From: Mastigias papua
Taxonomy: Eukaryota; Cnidaria; Scyphozoa; Rhizostomeae; Mastigiidae
Length of the DNA: 64,000 nt
Direction: 5' to 3'
NCBI GenBank assembly: GCA_964019165.1
Contig: OZ025274.1
Span: forward strand, 9,234,407 to 9,298,406
A model generated the notes under the pieces. It saw only the letters and a list, made by a program, of their open reading frames with translations, did not search any database and was not told the origin of the DNA. Made by a program: the position numbers and the translations under genes. Below, piece by piece: positions 24,789 to 36,282 of this stretch (position 1 is the first letter of the stretch; every line of letters starts with the position of its first letter).

Positions 24789-25265
24789 TTATGTGGATCT
24801 ATTTATTACTGCAATGAGGGATTCATCTTTATTGTCACCAGAAGATGCTTCACTTTGCTGTCTTGGAGAATTGGGAAAAGAACTATGCTCTATAGAAATG
24901 TTTTCCAATTGAATGCTGTCCCTACTTCTCCCTGCCAGCATTACAGATTGCAAAAACTGCAGGTGCTCCAAGTAGCACAAAGTGATCTTATATACAGTTC
25001 ACTTGTTGGCTGGCCTGAGCTTGTCCTTCTCAGCTTTTGCATTTTCTTTTCAAAGCTGTGATCAAAGATTTCAAATTTCTGCCTTTATTTCCTCAACAGA
25101 CACATCAAGCTCCAGTCCAATCTCATTAAGGCATCCTTCTCTTTTCTCCTTAGAGTGATACTCCTTATCAAAAGCATCCCAAAGAAAGGCTTTGCTCTCA
25201 TAACATTCAATTAATTTCAAAGTATCTTTGTCAGTCCATCTGATCCTTTTCCAGTTGCCTGCCAT
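24789..25265 (-). pseudogene. MADF/Myb-SANT-like DNA-binding protein, broken
   Basis: The minus strand starts MAGNWKRIRWTDKDTLKLIE, then FLWDAFDKEYHSKEKREGCL and VSVEEIKAEI. This is the MADF pattern (conserved Trp, then LWDxxxxxYxxKxxRExxxxEI). The frame then hits three stops within about 15 codons but continues recognisably as KENAKAEKDKLRPA, YLEHLQFLQSVML and an acidic-Ser tail. MADF/SANT-like proteins are common both as host regulators and as the second protein of Harbinger transposons. The clustered stops favour a dead copy. Confidence 0.55.
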
Positions 25266-25719
25266 TTTACATTTCCCTTCTGGCTTTTCTCAAATGCTGT
25301 TGCTACCTGAGTTTTTGGTGACACCTTAGGAAGCCCTGGAAGTTTTCGTTTCTAACACTGTCTTCTGCAATGAGGTGCATAACTACCTTCTTTATTCCTG
25401 GACTGAGCAATTTCAATTGCATTTTCTCTTTAATGTGCTCCCCACATTTCTCATCTCCACTTTCTACTAATGAATCCATGTCTTGCACGGTCATACGTGC
25501 TCGTGCCTATTATTGATTTTGACACTTATTATCGTAGGGGAGCAACTGCTCATGCGTAAGCTTGAAATCCACTCGACTTTCTTGACCTCGATCACACATT
25601 TCTATACAAGACTATAAAAGTCTATACACGACTATACAACATTCGACAGGGTGGCCAAATACTACAGGCATTTTGATATACAAAAGTCAAGCGTTGTACA
25701 GTCAAAAGTCGAGAGCGTT
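25266..25719. other. Unannotated stretch upstream of the MADF pseudogene
   Basis: A 63-codon minus-strand frame (25303-25494) is unrecognised. A tandem-like run of CTATACAAGACTATAAAAGT units occurs near 25600-25645. Confidence 0.35.
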
Positions 25720-26170
25720 TGGCCAGTGATTTACTGTCATTGTCAATTCATATACAACACTGGGAGTAAGGCATTTATTGTCCAATAGGCAGTTTTCTTT
25801 CACTCTACAATTGCAACTGAGATTCATATTTGTATTTCGATTCAATATTGCTTTACCATCTGCCGCTATGATGGAGCTGATGGTTCTCATACAGCTATAG
25901 CTAACTTCCACAGTATTTTATCAAACATGCTAGCAAACTTTTGGCCTTTCGGAACATGTTTCTTTATCAGTTTAAGAAATATTTTGCCAATATGTGTTTT
26001 CCCGAGCATTGAGTACGGGGGATTGAACCAGATAATCTCTTTACTTTTCTTTGAATTGTCATTTGATTCCTTGATGTTACGTGTAGCTGCAGGAATGTAT
26101 TCAAATTATTCATTAAATCCACTTTTCTTGAGAGCTTTTCCATACATTAGCACATGTATGCTAATTTGGT
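25720..26170 (-). pseudogene. Remnant of a second GIY-YIG-type retroelement (RT-to-nuclease linker)
   Basis: Minus-strand blocks in order: SKEIIWFNPPYSMLGKTHIG, FLKLIKKHVPKG, ISSIIAADGKAIL, and CNCRVKENCLLDNKCLTPSV followed by VYE. This order (WFNPPxS...TNIG, KHFP, then a CNCR-Cys-rich linker running into VVY of GIY-YIG) is one I remember from retroelements widespread in cnidarians and other invertebrates. It differs from the PLE family at 17.6, 29.6, 36.8 and 39.3 kb. The RT and most of the nuclease are missing. Whether this family is a PLE or another GIY-YIG retroelement is not settled here. Confidence 0.6.
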
Positions 26171-27353
26171 GACAGCATTGATATACGGTGACTGATACGC
26201 TTTGGATTTTGACAAATCAAAGTGGGTGTATAATTTGTTTATGTAGCCTAGTTCATTGACTAGTTTTTGGTTTGGGTTTGAAAGTGTTGATATCTGCATC
26301 CAATTCACTACATGAGAAATCCACCACTTTGAGAATAGTATGCATAACAATTCCAAGACCAGATTGCATGAATATGACAATAATTCACTCCCTTTGCAAA
26401 TCAAGTTCGAAATCTGGTGTAGTTTGAACAATACCTAGACCATCATCCCTGCAAAAGGCAACTTAATTTATAGTAAAGATATACTCAAATAAATTAAGCA
26501 TACAAGCACCAACCAATTCATAAACTTCTGCACAATCATATCACCCCATAGGACCATCAAAATATTCATGACCATTCTTCTTTACCCCGGGATTCCCTTA
26601 AATAAATAGCACGGTATGCTCTTCATCATTTCGACTTGTAATATTTCTTGCAAATTCAATGGACCTGTAATTTTCTATTTAATATTTTAATAAAAATACC
26701 ATCAAAGGTAGCTACAGCTGTATGAGAACTGATAAAGAAACACTTTCCTAAAGACCACAAATTTGCTAAAATTGCTCTGTAAAAGTGGCTGGTACTTGCA
26801 TGCTAATGACATACAAACTACAGCACTGCTCAAGGCCAAGAATGGCAATTTTATCATTCACTGGCATGTGATTAGCTGGCAATTTTTTCCAATATTATCC
26901 CTATCATCTTAATACAATGCTCACTCAGTGATTTCATTTTCAGTTGAGGTTGCTCGACAATATTCTGGGCAATCTCAAACCTCAACTCTTTCACAATGCA
27001 ATTCTCATCTTTTTCTACCAATGACAAGCGCTGTGCTTCTACTTCCAGCGTTCTTAACTCCTATCTCCTCAATCCTCATTCACATTTCATCAAGCACAAT
27101 ATAATGGAAGCTCCTTGTTAGAATGTAGTAGAATATAGCTATATGATAAAGGCGCACCTGAAAAAATAGCAACATGTAGAAATATCAATGTTTGAACATA
27201 GCTAACTAATGCATAATCTTTCTGATATTGATTTGTGAGAGCACCTTAAGCCAGTAAGGCCATGCTAGAATGAATGTTTTATAAAGCTAAAACTGAATGC
27301 TTTCTTTTTGGACACCAGCGTGGTCACAGGACAGATAGTGTGGCATCAGCTGA
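26171..27353. other. Unannotated stretch with one coding-like minus-strand segment
   Basis: At about 26885-27065 the minus strand is open and coding-like (ELRTLEVEAQRLSLVEKDEN, then EIAQNIVEQPQLKMKSLSEH), with heptad-like Leu spacing. No family is recognised. It could be an exon or a transposon ORF fragment. Confidence 0.3.
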
Positions 27354-28770
27354 AAGGGGAAGTTCGGTCTAAAACTAACATTTGATATATTGTAGAGAAT
27401 GTTATAAAATCCCATAATCTGAAATATTTTTGCTCTTACTTGCGTACTTTTCCAGATATTCCAATTTGTTTTTCATCAAAATCAATGGGATAGGCCGCCA
27501 TTCAAAACTTGTTGCAGTACAGTTGTTCTTGCGCCGAAGTTCAAAACGCCATCAACTCCTAGGGTTCCTATATTAAACTATGTGTATTTTCAGCAGATTA
27601 CTCGCGCATTTCTGACATAAAAAACAACTACTTTTTACTACTTAGACACAACTACAAATATGCAAGACTGAAAATACCCTTTTAGTGGAAGTAAGTGTTG
27701 ACAAAAACCTGACCATAACCAATATTTTGACAGTTAACAAAGAGCATTGCAGCGTAAAAAATTAGATTAAAATCAGCTTATCCCCTCCTATCTAACTGAT
27801 AAAAGACTATATGTAATCAAAATTTTGTAGGAATGCGTTGGTACATTAGGAATTACCTACAAATACCTGAAAATTGTTCCGTGACGGTTAAGCCAGGAAA
27901 AGCTGAAGTATGTAAGACTATGTATGAGTACACAATTTGAAATATAAATTTGCTTCCTCCTTGTGATTACATAGCTTAAAAGTTATGTTCCTACAATACT
28001 ATTCTAAAACTAAGCTTCGCACAATGATCCAAAGCTGAATGGGTACAAGAGCTAATTCTACTGAAACGGAATCTCTGTACGTGGAGAATAAATGATGCGA
28101 ATTAAGATTTCAATCATCCACTCTTGGAAAACTGAAACAAAGTTTTCTCTTTCTACAACTTTGAAAGTGGCAACATACGTTTTTGACCATGGTCATATTT
28201 GATTTCCCTAATTATTTGTTATCAAATTAACCTTGTCTTTCATACTCACAGTTGCTTTCGTTGAGAAGTCTTTTCTCTTTCGTCTGGGCTCACTGTCACT
28301 AGACAATTTTGATTTTAAATGAAAGTCGACCTCCAAATGTTGATATTTCTCTCTAATATCCATATCCAGGGAATTATGTGAATATTTAGAGGTACTGCTA
28401 AATCTCCTGACTTAGCCAATTTCAACATTGCTGTCATCGAAATACACGGAACTTTCAAATTTATTTAATTTTCGGTCTTAAGCACTCTTATTTTGGTCTT
28501 GGTAGTGAAAATAAGCTGCTTTTAAGTTACAAATGCGAGAGTATTCTTCTCAAAATACACATAGCTTTGTACCAGAATCTAAGGATTTAGTGGCTTTTTG
28601 AATTCGATGATCTCAGTGCAACAACAGCTTAACTCGAAGTCGATATTGATGAGAAACACCTTGGAATATCTGGAAACGTACGCAAATAAGAGCAAATATA
28701 TTTCAGATCATGGGGTTTTACAACATGCTCTACAACATATTAAATTTAGCTTTAGACCAAACTTCCCCTT
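27354..28770. mobile_element. Long-inverted-repeat element, non-coding
   Basis: The left end AAGGGGAAGTTCGGTCTAAA is matched by AAGGGGAAGTTTGGTCTAAA as the reverse complement of the right end. Similarity continues with gaps for roughly 270-300 bp per arm (27354-27650 and 28500-28770), including ATCTGAAATAT, TTGCTCTTA and TATGTGTATTTT blocks. The 850-bp centre shows no coding potential. No target duplication is obvious, so the superfamily is unknown. The arm divergence suggests an old insertion. Confidence 0.7.
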
Positions 28771-29617
28771 GAAGTGATCTAACTGTGCTGTAGATAGTGA
28801 GCTCAGTGAAAATTAACAATTGCTAACGGGTTATGATATTTAAATAGCTGGGACGAAATGAAACTAAACTAAGCAAGACTGACTTACATTTAAACAAGAT
28901 AAATCAAATGGAATGGCATAATGTTAAAATAGGTGATATAACCACGGTCACCCTACAAACAATCTATTTCAGAGACTGCTCAAAGAGTTTGTGCCAATCG
29001 GTTGCCAAGGAACTGTAAACAGCAGGTCCTCGACAAGAACAACTGAGTTAATTTGGGTTTCAACATAATGAAACCAAAGGAAAACAGGACTCAGGAACTC
29101 AGCTAGTCATAGATTATGGTGGGCAACGTGTTGTACCAGTTCTATCAGTACAGCTGACAACAAAATCAAGTGCATGGAAATATTTCGAGTAAATTGAACA
29201 AGGATGTTGGGCAGAGTTCACAAACTTTTGCAATGAAGTTATGCTCCTCTCCATGCCGTTGTTGTGGGAACCTATTTCGCTCAAACTTTATATGTCTGGA
29301 CATGCTAACAACTTTATAATAGGGCTTTCCAAAAATTTGACGGGTATTGTACTCAAAAAATATCACATAGTGGAAAATAGGTGGAAGTCGCAATACAAGC
29401 ATTGCTATAAAATTGCTATTGCAGCCAATAGTAGTATCAATAAAAACTATGTACATCAAGACCTGTGCAACACATCACGACCCATTCAAAATAGTTGCAA
29501 CAATTGAAATGATATTTCAATTTCACTTCATGTCAATTCAGCAACAACTACAACTAATTACAACATATTTCATGGGGAGACCTCTCTTGGTATAAAATGA
29601 AAGAAAGACAAGAATAT
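28771..29617. other. Unannotated stretch
   Basis: Open frames on both strands at 29166-29595 overlap each other and show no motif. Confidence 0.35.
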
Positions 29618-29945
29618 GACAAGTCTGTTAGTACTACAGACCTTGACTAGAGTACGACAACACAGGACCATTCTTTCAACATACTGAAAAGCTTTTTTCG
29701 TTCGACAATCGTCAGAGTACAAAACGTCAGATAACGACCAAAAGGTTAAGCGAAACATATAGTCAGATGCAGATACACGTGGTATCGTAAATAAAATGTC
29801 GGGTTGGCCCTATGTTTGGCCAATTAGCAACTATTCACCATTGTTTACTTGAAGAGTTCTAGTGAGAACATGAACTCTTTTTATTCAAACAAGAAAGGGT
29901 TTAGAGTCCTACTGTAAACTGACTACAAAGACAAGGACACTTCTT
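29618..29945 (-). mobile_element. Penelope-like element 3' end, copy D
   Basis: The minus strand reads SVYSRTLNPFLFE, a stop, then KEFMFSLELFK and a stop. This equals the GIY-YIG C-terminus SVYIKTQNPVLCKQKEFIFS of copies B and C. The 3' region follows with the conserved hammerhead motif and ends AGTACTAACAGACTT, as in copy B. Everything upstream is missing, so it is strongly 5'-truncated. Confidence 0.8.
29681..29720 (-). ncRNA. Hammerhead ribozyme motif in PLE copy D
   Basis: Minus strand: stem I GTACT/AGTAT (one G-U pair), core CTGACGA, a short stem-II segment, GAAA, stem III of A's and U's closed by GC, then cleavage-site C before AGTAT. All invariant core bases are present. Stem II is only about two pairs, so activity may be weak. 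Hammerhead ribozymes in PLE termini are established knowledge. Confidence 0.65.
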
Positions 29946-31468
29946 CACATTTAAGTTGATAAGGTAAGTATCCATTGTTATCTATCATACAGTCCTTTCG
30001 CTTGTTTCACTCAAACTGTACACAAAGGTCTTAATGTTTCAAAATGTCAGGGCTGCAAATCATATTGGATTACCTTCCAACACTAACACTCACGAACCAT
30101 GACACACAACAGTGGTCACCCTCTAAATGAAGTCAGAGTCCTCATATCAAAATATTCTGCAACATCATAGTGTCAATACAAAAATCATTCCAATTTTAGC
30201 TTTCTATGCTACAAACAGCTAAGATACCCTATTACATTATACTCATGAAAAATAGAATGAAACTTTTATTCAAACCTCTTGTGTTTCTCCCCGTGCTGTT
30301 TTACTTCTAATAAGCGCTAGTCTATTCAGCCTCTTTAAACTCAGAGTTAGTAATACCGCTTTGATTCTTCTTTCATTTATTGCTTTGTTCTAGTAGAAAA
30401 AATAAAGCAGTAGTAGGTAATGGCAAATTAAAGATTACTTTTCTTAAGGAAAAATGTATATAAGAACCATTAGGCTCAAATCAGGAAACATTTGAGAAAC
30501 ATTTAAGAAGCAGGTAAGACTGTGTTTCAAAGGGAGAAACGTTTGTTTGATATTATTTATATCCTTACCCCTGGCTTTCGTACACAAGATCTTACTGTAG
30601 CTTATAGATACAGCTATGAAATGAACTACACCAGAAAATGAGTTAAAGCAGGACTAATGAAGGTGCTCACAGCACACATGAGTCTTGCTACAGAGGGAGT
30701 AGTCGTACCCCCTCTGCTATGTTCTGTATAAAACGATCGGACAACTTAAATTATCACTCTATAATGGCCTCCTACTTTCTAACCACTCTCTGAAATTCAA
30801 ATTTCAAGAATCTATTGCAACATGAGCTTATTGTCTGGCTCGTTTTGGTAGCTCCTCTGTAGTAGTGATGACCTGCAATGCCTATGCAACAGTAGCAAAA
30901 CAGCAATTTGGCCAGTGTTAACCATTACGCTTCCAGCTTCTATGATGCATGATCTATGACTATATGATCTCGAAGACAGAACCGCAGTAAAAGTGGTACA
31001 TGGATGAGAACATTCATAGGAATATGGAAAAATACATTGGTCTCATTGAGAGAAGAGTAAAATCCAGGAAACTGTCATGGTTTACTACATTGCGCAGATA
31101 AAATGAACACGATTACAGTCACTTCCTAGAAAATGACAAACCGTGCAGATTCCCTCCTTTTCTCAAAAAAGAATCATTCTTAGGGATGTATCCTAAAGTA
31201 TCTACTACAAGGGGGCGGAGGATAAAGGCCAGGCAACTAAAAAATTATCACTGCTTCACAATGGGTCACAAAAAATATTTGCAGACTTTTAACAGGTCAC
31301 AAAACTTTTTGAGCCCATCCAACAGGGTTTTAGACTTATATGATGCTGTCAGTGACGGCAAAAGAAAAGATCAAAATATCACAAACAGTCAGAATCTGAA
31401 GATGAATTTCACAACTGCTTAAACATCCCTTGGCTATCTCCACTTTTCTCTGAAAGCATGAAAATAAG
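29946..31468. other. Unannotated stretch
   Basis: No recognisable gene. The plus-strand 78-codon frame at 31186-31422 is basic and unrecognised. Confidence 0.35.
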
Positions 31469-32813
31469 GGCAACTGTAAAATGCAGGTCACCAGGTAATG
31501 TAAAATGCAGGTCATGCCACAAAACAGGGAGTTACTTGGACCTGTTTTAAGTGGCTAAGGCTGTGGGAACGGCTTGCAGCCATCTGCTGTATTTTTCATT
31601 TTTCATTTGTACATAGTTTGCAAGCAATAGCTGATTATCAAGAGAGGGAATAGAAAATGGAAAAAATAATGTACATTGGATTTGAACAAATGAAGAGGGG
31701 AAATAATGCCACTGAGAATTTGAGAGGAACACGTACGCATATAAGCATCGATCATTGGGGATTACACGATTGTTTTCATATGGAACAGGATTATAAGACA
31801 CCTAGCACTAGACACACTAAAATTAAGAAGCATCTGTAACTACAAGGAAAGAGTTAAGAAACGGTAGAACTTTACGTGCTTTCTTTCAAAGTTTCGTAAC
31901 CCCCTCCCCACTTTTCTCTATAGATTTAAAAAAGCTTCCACTACAGCACTTTTATGTCTTAACCTCATGAGCAATACAAAAAACTGTTTTCCGTTCTGCT
32001 TTCGTTGTCACTGACACTTTTCTATCGACTTACGGAACTTTTAAGAAACTTTTACAACAAAGACTGTGAACAACAGTTAGGAAACCTTTACTACTAGGCC
32101 TTGAGCCAGGTTTCTTATAAAACAGAACAGTGTATGGCGTACGACGCGGGGGGAGTTGAGGTTATAGTCTAGAACACTGGTTTTAAGCATTAAACATATG
32201 TTTTGTAGAAACCAATGGTCAAAGGTTGTATTCCTATTGATTAGAAATATTTTATTTGGAAGTGCATTATTCAACAGCTTTTGATTCAAGTATTCCAAGG
32301 CATCGTGGAGAGGACGAAAGTAATTTCGGAGACGGTTAGTGAAAGTGCTATAAATTTTACCTTTTACCCATGTTTTCTGGCAAAATTTTCACATCTAGGG
32401 ATGAGTGAAATGCCTACAAAGACAATGTGTCTACAAAATGGTGCAAATTGCATTCAATTTCATAATGCACTGTGTCAAGAGACAACGGTCCGTGTTCAAC
32501 ATACCTGATTTTCATTGCCACAAAATATTAACTGAGACGGTTCCTAGAAAAGTGTTGCAAAACATTAAGTGTCCAACCAGTTACAGAGTAACTACACGGC
32601 AATCTGATAATTGCATATTGATATAAACGTGCATCATCCCTGCCTGACAAGTTATGGATTTGTCATCTCGAAACATTTTCAGATTCACTGACGACCTCTA
32701 GCCTCGCTTCCTTATGGGATAGATTGAACCGCATGGCCTTCTCATACAATGCAAGCGGCAGCCAGCGTGACCAGCATTTTAAATGGCCTGGTGACCTGCA
32801 TTTTACAGTTGCC
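31469..32813. repeat. Pair of inverted 27-bp repeats bounding 1.3 kb
   Basis: The sequence beginning GGCAACTGTAAAATGCAGGT (27 bp, 31469-31495) is exactly inverted at 32787-32813. Both continue into a related TGTAAAATGCAGGTCAY unit, so about 60 bp is similar. The interior carries no recognised protein. It may be an inverted-repeat transposon or two independent copies of a short repeat. Confidence 0.5.
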
Positions 32814-32884
32814 GTGAAAATAATGTTCTCTGCCTACTTTTGTCCCTTTCCAATTTTGCCTTCTTCCTCTTCATATGCAACTGA

Positions 32885-33331
32885 TCAACTTGCTTTCAGA
32901 CTTTCTAGGTTTTCCAATAGCAATTTCACAAAAAATTCTGCTCTCTTGTCGAAATAATTATTTTCCAATGAATTCTTAAGTGCATCAAGGTGAAACCGCA
33001 CTGACAGCTCTGAGGTACATTCCATATTGATGTTCTCTTCTGTCACTTGTACCTTTGTTGCTACCACTCGATCAAAGTTGATATGTGATGCAACAATCTT
33101 GCAAACTTCCTTGCATTTTACAGCAAGTCTTTTCTTTTTCCTTGTTTCACTCTTCTTCTTGTTTTCTGCCTGCCTGGTCTTTCTGTGCTTTGTATTGGAG
33201 CTTTTTGCAATCAAATCAGCAAATTTCCTTTTCAAGGTAAGGGCGTTGACTGAGATTCTGGAATGGATATTGTTTAGTTCCTTAACTCTTTCTTCAATTA
33301 CTTCAAGTTGCTTGTCATGAAAACCTAACTC
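32885..33331 (-). CDS. Lysine-rich coiled-coil protein fragment of unknown function, 3' part
   Basis: The minus strand is open for about 150 codons: FHDKQLEVIEERVKELNNIH (helical), a Lys/Arg-rich middle (KTRQAENKKKSETRKKKRLA), then a helical C-terminus (FHLDALKNSLENNYFDKRAE) ending LESLKAS and a stop. The annotated Met lies inside the neighbouring transposon end. If the element at 33332-34584 is removed, the frame joins PWKANEL-GFHDKQ. No family recognised. It could be a host gene or a transposon-encoded accessory protein. Confidence 0.4.
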   Translation of the reverse strand, partial: ELGFHDKQLEVIEERVKELNNIHSRISVNALTLKRKFADLIAKSSNTKHRKTRQAENKKKSETRKKKRLAVKCKEVCKIVASHINFDRVVATKVQVTEENINMECTSELSVRFHLDALKNSLENNYFDKRAEFFVKLLLENLESLKAS

Positions 33332-34584
33332 AGGGCAGCCACTCATATTTTACAAAGAAATTACAGGAGTTTTCCAGGAGTTTTCCAGGAGTTTGCACGG
33401 ATTTTTTCAGGAGTATCTCAGCGAATATCCAGGGACGTAAACTGATGGAAATTAAGGGGAGGAGTGAAGAGGTCAAAATTTGCAACCAACATAGGTCAAT
33501 TGTTATTTTGTATAAAGGCCCAAGCGTTAATAAACATTTACTAATGCTTACTATTAACATTCATTATGAGCATTTACTACTACAAGGCAGGTCCATGTAA
33601 ACAGCTGAACAGGCATGAGTGGGGATGCTTATGTAGAAATCAAATTAAAGGTTAGAAGCCTTTTCATGTGGCAAATCTTTGCCAATGGATCAAAAAGTAT
33701 GTGCCAAAATAAACCTTTCACAGATATACTACCTAAAAATGAGGTGAGTTTGGGGGCGTGCCCCCAGACAAATCTTCCAGGCAGTATCCTCTAAAATGTC
33801 TGAAAATGCCCATTTACAAAATATACTATTCTCCCTTTCATCACTGAACTTCATGCTGAGAGGAAGAGCCTACTTGGAAAAAGTAGTAAGAGCATCAATT
33901 GTGAATACTGAAGTTATGACTCAAACTTGAAACATTAGAAGGGAGGACAGTCTAACAATCTCAGGGCAGTCGGAAAATTTAAGTCTTGTAGAATACGGTA
34001 TGCCCAGCATAGCTTTTTCCAACAAGGCTTTAATTGTCTGAATGTCCTAAGATTTTCTGGTTGGATAAAGTTTGTGGGGTGCAGCTCCCCCACACAGCCG
34101 ATATTTATTTGTCTGAGAATATCCATGTATATCATGTTCTATCAAATCAGATATCTTTAACAGGATGATCCATAACGTGATCTGCACTATGTATTTACCC
34201 TAAATAACGTTGGAGCAACTCACTAAATTTTCCTTCACTTTAGAGGCATGCTACAGAATGAGGGAACTCACTATAGGGGAACTCAATAGAGAAAATATGG
34301 CAACTAAAAGTATAGTCAAGTCATTGGTGCCAGACCCATAACTAGTACGTTTTTAAAGTTTTAGGGGACACCTGCAATGACCAATTTTTGATGCACAATC
34401 TTCCTCTCAGACTTACGTGCAGGGGAGGTGCACAGACATTATGACATTTTGTCATAAAACGGTCTGACAGAGGTGGTCAACAATTGACTTCCGGGAGTTT
34501 TCCAGGAGTTTTTGCATTTTCCAGGAGTGTTTTCCAGGAGTTTCCAGGAGATTCCAGGAGTTTCCAGGGGTAGTGGCCACCCTG
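33332..34584. mobile_element. hAT-like insertion with probable 8-bp target duplication
   Basis: The right end GTGGCCACCCTG is inverted as GGGCAGCCAC at the left, and CTAACTCA lies at both junctions (about 33324-33331 and 34585-34592), the 8-bp duplication length of hAT elements. Runs of TTTCCAGGAG occur near both ends (33365-33412 and 34495-34572). Removal restores an open minus-strand frame. No transposase is seen, so it is non-autonomous. The left terminus is degenerate, which limits certainty. Confidence 0.5.
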
Positions 34585-34592
34585 CTAACTCA

Positions 34593-35010
34593 TTTGCCTT
34601 CCAGGGTTCATATTCACTTTTTCACTGAACAGACTACTGCATCAGACTTCAATTGCATCCTTTACATCTGAAAGTTCTTGCAGAAATTTCTCTACCTTGA
34701 GTTTTGTATTTTCAACACAATAAACATCACGTAGACTGATGTTCGCAAGTGCAATGAATACCTGGTGACATTGATTGCATTGCCATCCTTGCTATTGGGG
34801 TCAAGCACTTTATCAACCTTTGAAATGATGTTGGAAACACTGTCTTTTATTTTACTTCTTGTAACCCTCTGGCAAAGCACATATGAGTAAAATTGCAGAT
34901 ATGGTATCAAATCATATATTGCTCCATAAAATTTAATACTTAGTTCTTTGTAGTACTCCAACTTCTTGATGATTGGGTCTGGCATTATGAGATCTTGAAC
35001 ACGCTTTCAA
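34593..35010 (-). pseudogene. Coiled-coil protein fragment, 5' part (continues across the hAT-like insertion)
   Basis: The minus strand reads RVQDLIMPDPIIKKLEYYKE, YSYVLCQRVTRSKIKDSV, SKVDKVLDPNSKDGNAI. It then continues one frame over as VFIALANISLRDVYCVEN, LKVEKFLQELSDVKDAIEV and a stop, then PWKANEL at the insertion point. A possible acceptor (GATTTTGAAAG) lies at its start and a possible donor at NVT (CCAG-GTATTC). The frame change and stops suggest either unrecognised splicing or decay. Unknown family. Confidence 0.35.
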
Positions 35011-35401
35011 AATCAATAAATAAAACAAAACTTTAAAATTATGATAGGAATAAAATAGAAAAATAAAAGTACATGGGATGGACAGGTTAAATAACTTAAA
35101 CAAGATTTATCCAATAGAGGCATTCTCACTACAGAAGTACAAGAGCAAATTTACCCGTCCCCTTGACAAAAACAAAAAGGAGAAAGTGAGGCCTAAAAAC
35201 AAGGTTGACATATAGCAATGAAGTTGCAACCTTTACAAATTGTAGAAGTTCCAATCTTTAAAACATTATTTAAAACAAAGGGACATTGACAAAGAATGGA
35301 ATGACTGATGTGAAATGACTGATGCCTATTCTGCAGTTTTTCAGCTTGCTTTTTCAGCTATATTCTTATTTGATGTCCTTTTCGATGACAAAATCTAAAC
35401 A
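35011..35401. other. Unannotated stretch
   Basis: Possible intron between the coiled-coil and SAM-like segments. No features seen. Confidence 0.3.
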
Positions 35402-35683
35402 CTAGCAACAAATCTTCTTTTGTGTCCTGGTTTCAAATTGAGTCCAACATCTTGCAAACACCTCTGTTGCTGCTTTGTCACTGGATGCAACAATATCCTT
35501 TATCTGTTGCATATCATCATATCCAGCATTAATAAATGCATCTGTGTAACTGGAAAGATTACTCTGTACATGAAAACCTTCAACCTCTCGGATCTCTGTC
35601 TTGTCCAACATATTCGCTGCAGTAATTTCCTGTTTTCCTGTCCGAGAGGTCTGGTCACTTCGCACATTGACTTGAATTGACAT
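35402..35683 (-). CDS. Short ORF with possible SAM-like motif
   Basis: The minus-strand 93-codon frame contains VQSNLSSYTDAFINAGYDDM followed by QQIKDIV. This resembles the LxxYxxxFxxxGYDDLxxIxxI signature of SAM domains, though the domain would be incomplete. It lies upstream of the coiled-coil segment on the same strand and could be an earlier exon of that gene, with a possible donor after AATE (GAG-GTGTTT). Evidence is by eye only. Confidence 0.35.
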   Translation of the reverse strand: MSIQVNVRSDQTSRTGKQEITAANMLDKTEIREVEGFHVQSNLSSYTDAFINAGYDDMQQIKDIVASSDKAATEVFARCWTQFETRTQKKICC

Positions 35684-35969
35684 AATTTGTAGTCGCTGGA
35701 CGAGGTATCACTTCGAAGGCTGTACAACAGTTCCACGAATACAGAAGGTATATATCATCACTCATTATTTTCATGTAAACCTCCCACCCAAGGTGTACAA
35801 CCTGAAAGTGTGAATCAAAGAACTCAAGAAGTGTGAATCAAAGAATGAAAATTAAAGTGGTGTAATGAATTGCAATGAGTTGGAAACTGGAAAATAAAAC
35901 AGCTTGACTCTCTAGTACTGCAATACGTTCTGATATTAGAGATAACTCAAATCTCTGAAAATATTGTAG

Positions 35970-36282
35970 GGTTTCCTTGCAGATATGTAGCATAGAAGAA
36001 GATGAAAGTATTCTGAATAAACAAATCAATACTCTCAGAGAGGATGTAATGAACATTATCCAAGAAAAACATTGTATTCACAGACGTTACGAATCAGCAA
36101 GAGCTGCCACTCTTTTCAAGTTCCTGACTAACTTTTTGGATGATTTCAGCATGGTAAACAACAGCCAAGATGAAAGATCATTGAATAGCCAGGCAGTAAA
36201 GGACAAAATTGAAACATTGGTTTTTCAGTGTGAGAAAGTTTGCAATATGGTGGAGAAAGAGGAGGATAGACATGCAGTGTAG
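35970..36282 (+). CDS. Helical/coiled-coil ORF of unknown function
   Basis: The plus strand is open for about 100 codons after a CCTTGCAG acceptor-like site: CSIEEDESILNKQINTLRED, VMNIIQEKHCIHRRYES, LFKFLTNFLDDFS, DKIETLVFQCEKVCNMVEKE. It is amphipathic and coiled-coil-like. No family recognised. It may share a gene with the exon-like sequence at 36764 and 38162 on the same strand. Confidence 0.35.

Noticed and set aside
24580..24912. 110-codon plus-strand frame
   Set aside because: Antisense shadow of the MADF-type pseudogene on the minus strand.
25640..25680. CAGGGTGGCCAAATA at 25648 as a terminus related to the hAT-like element at 33332-34584
   Set aside because: Only about 11 bases agree and there is no partner terminus nearby.
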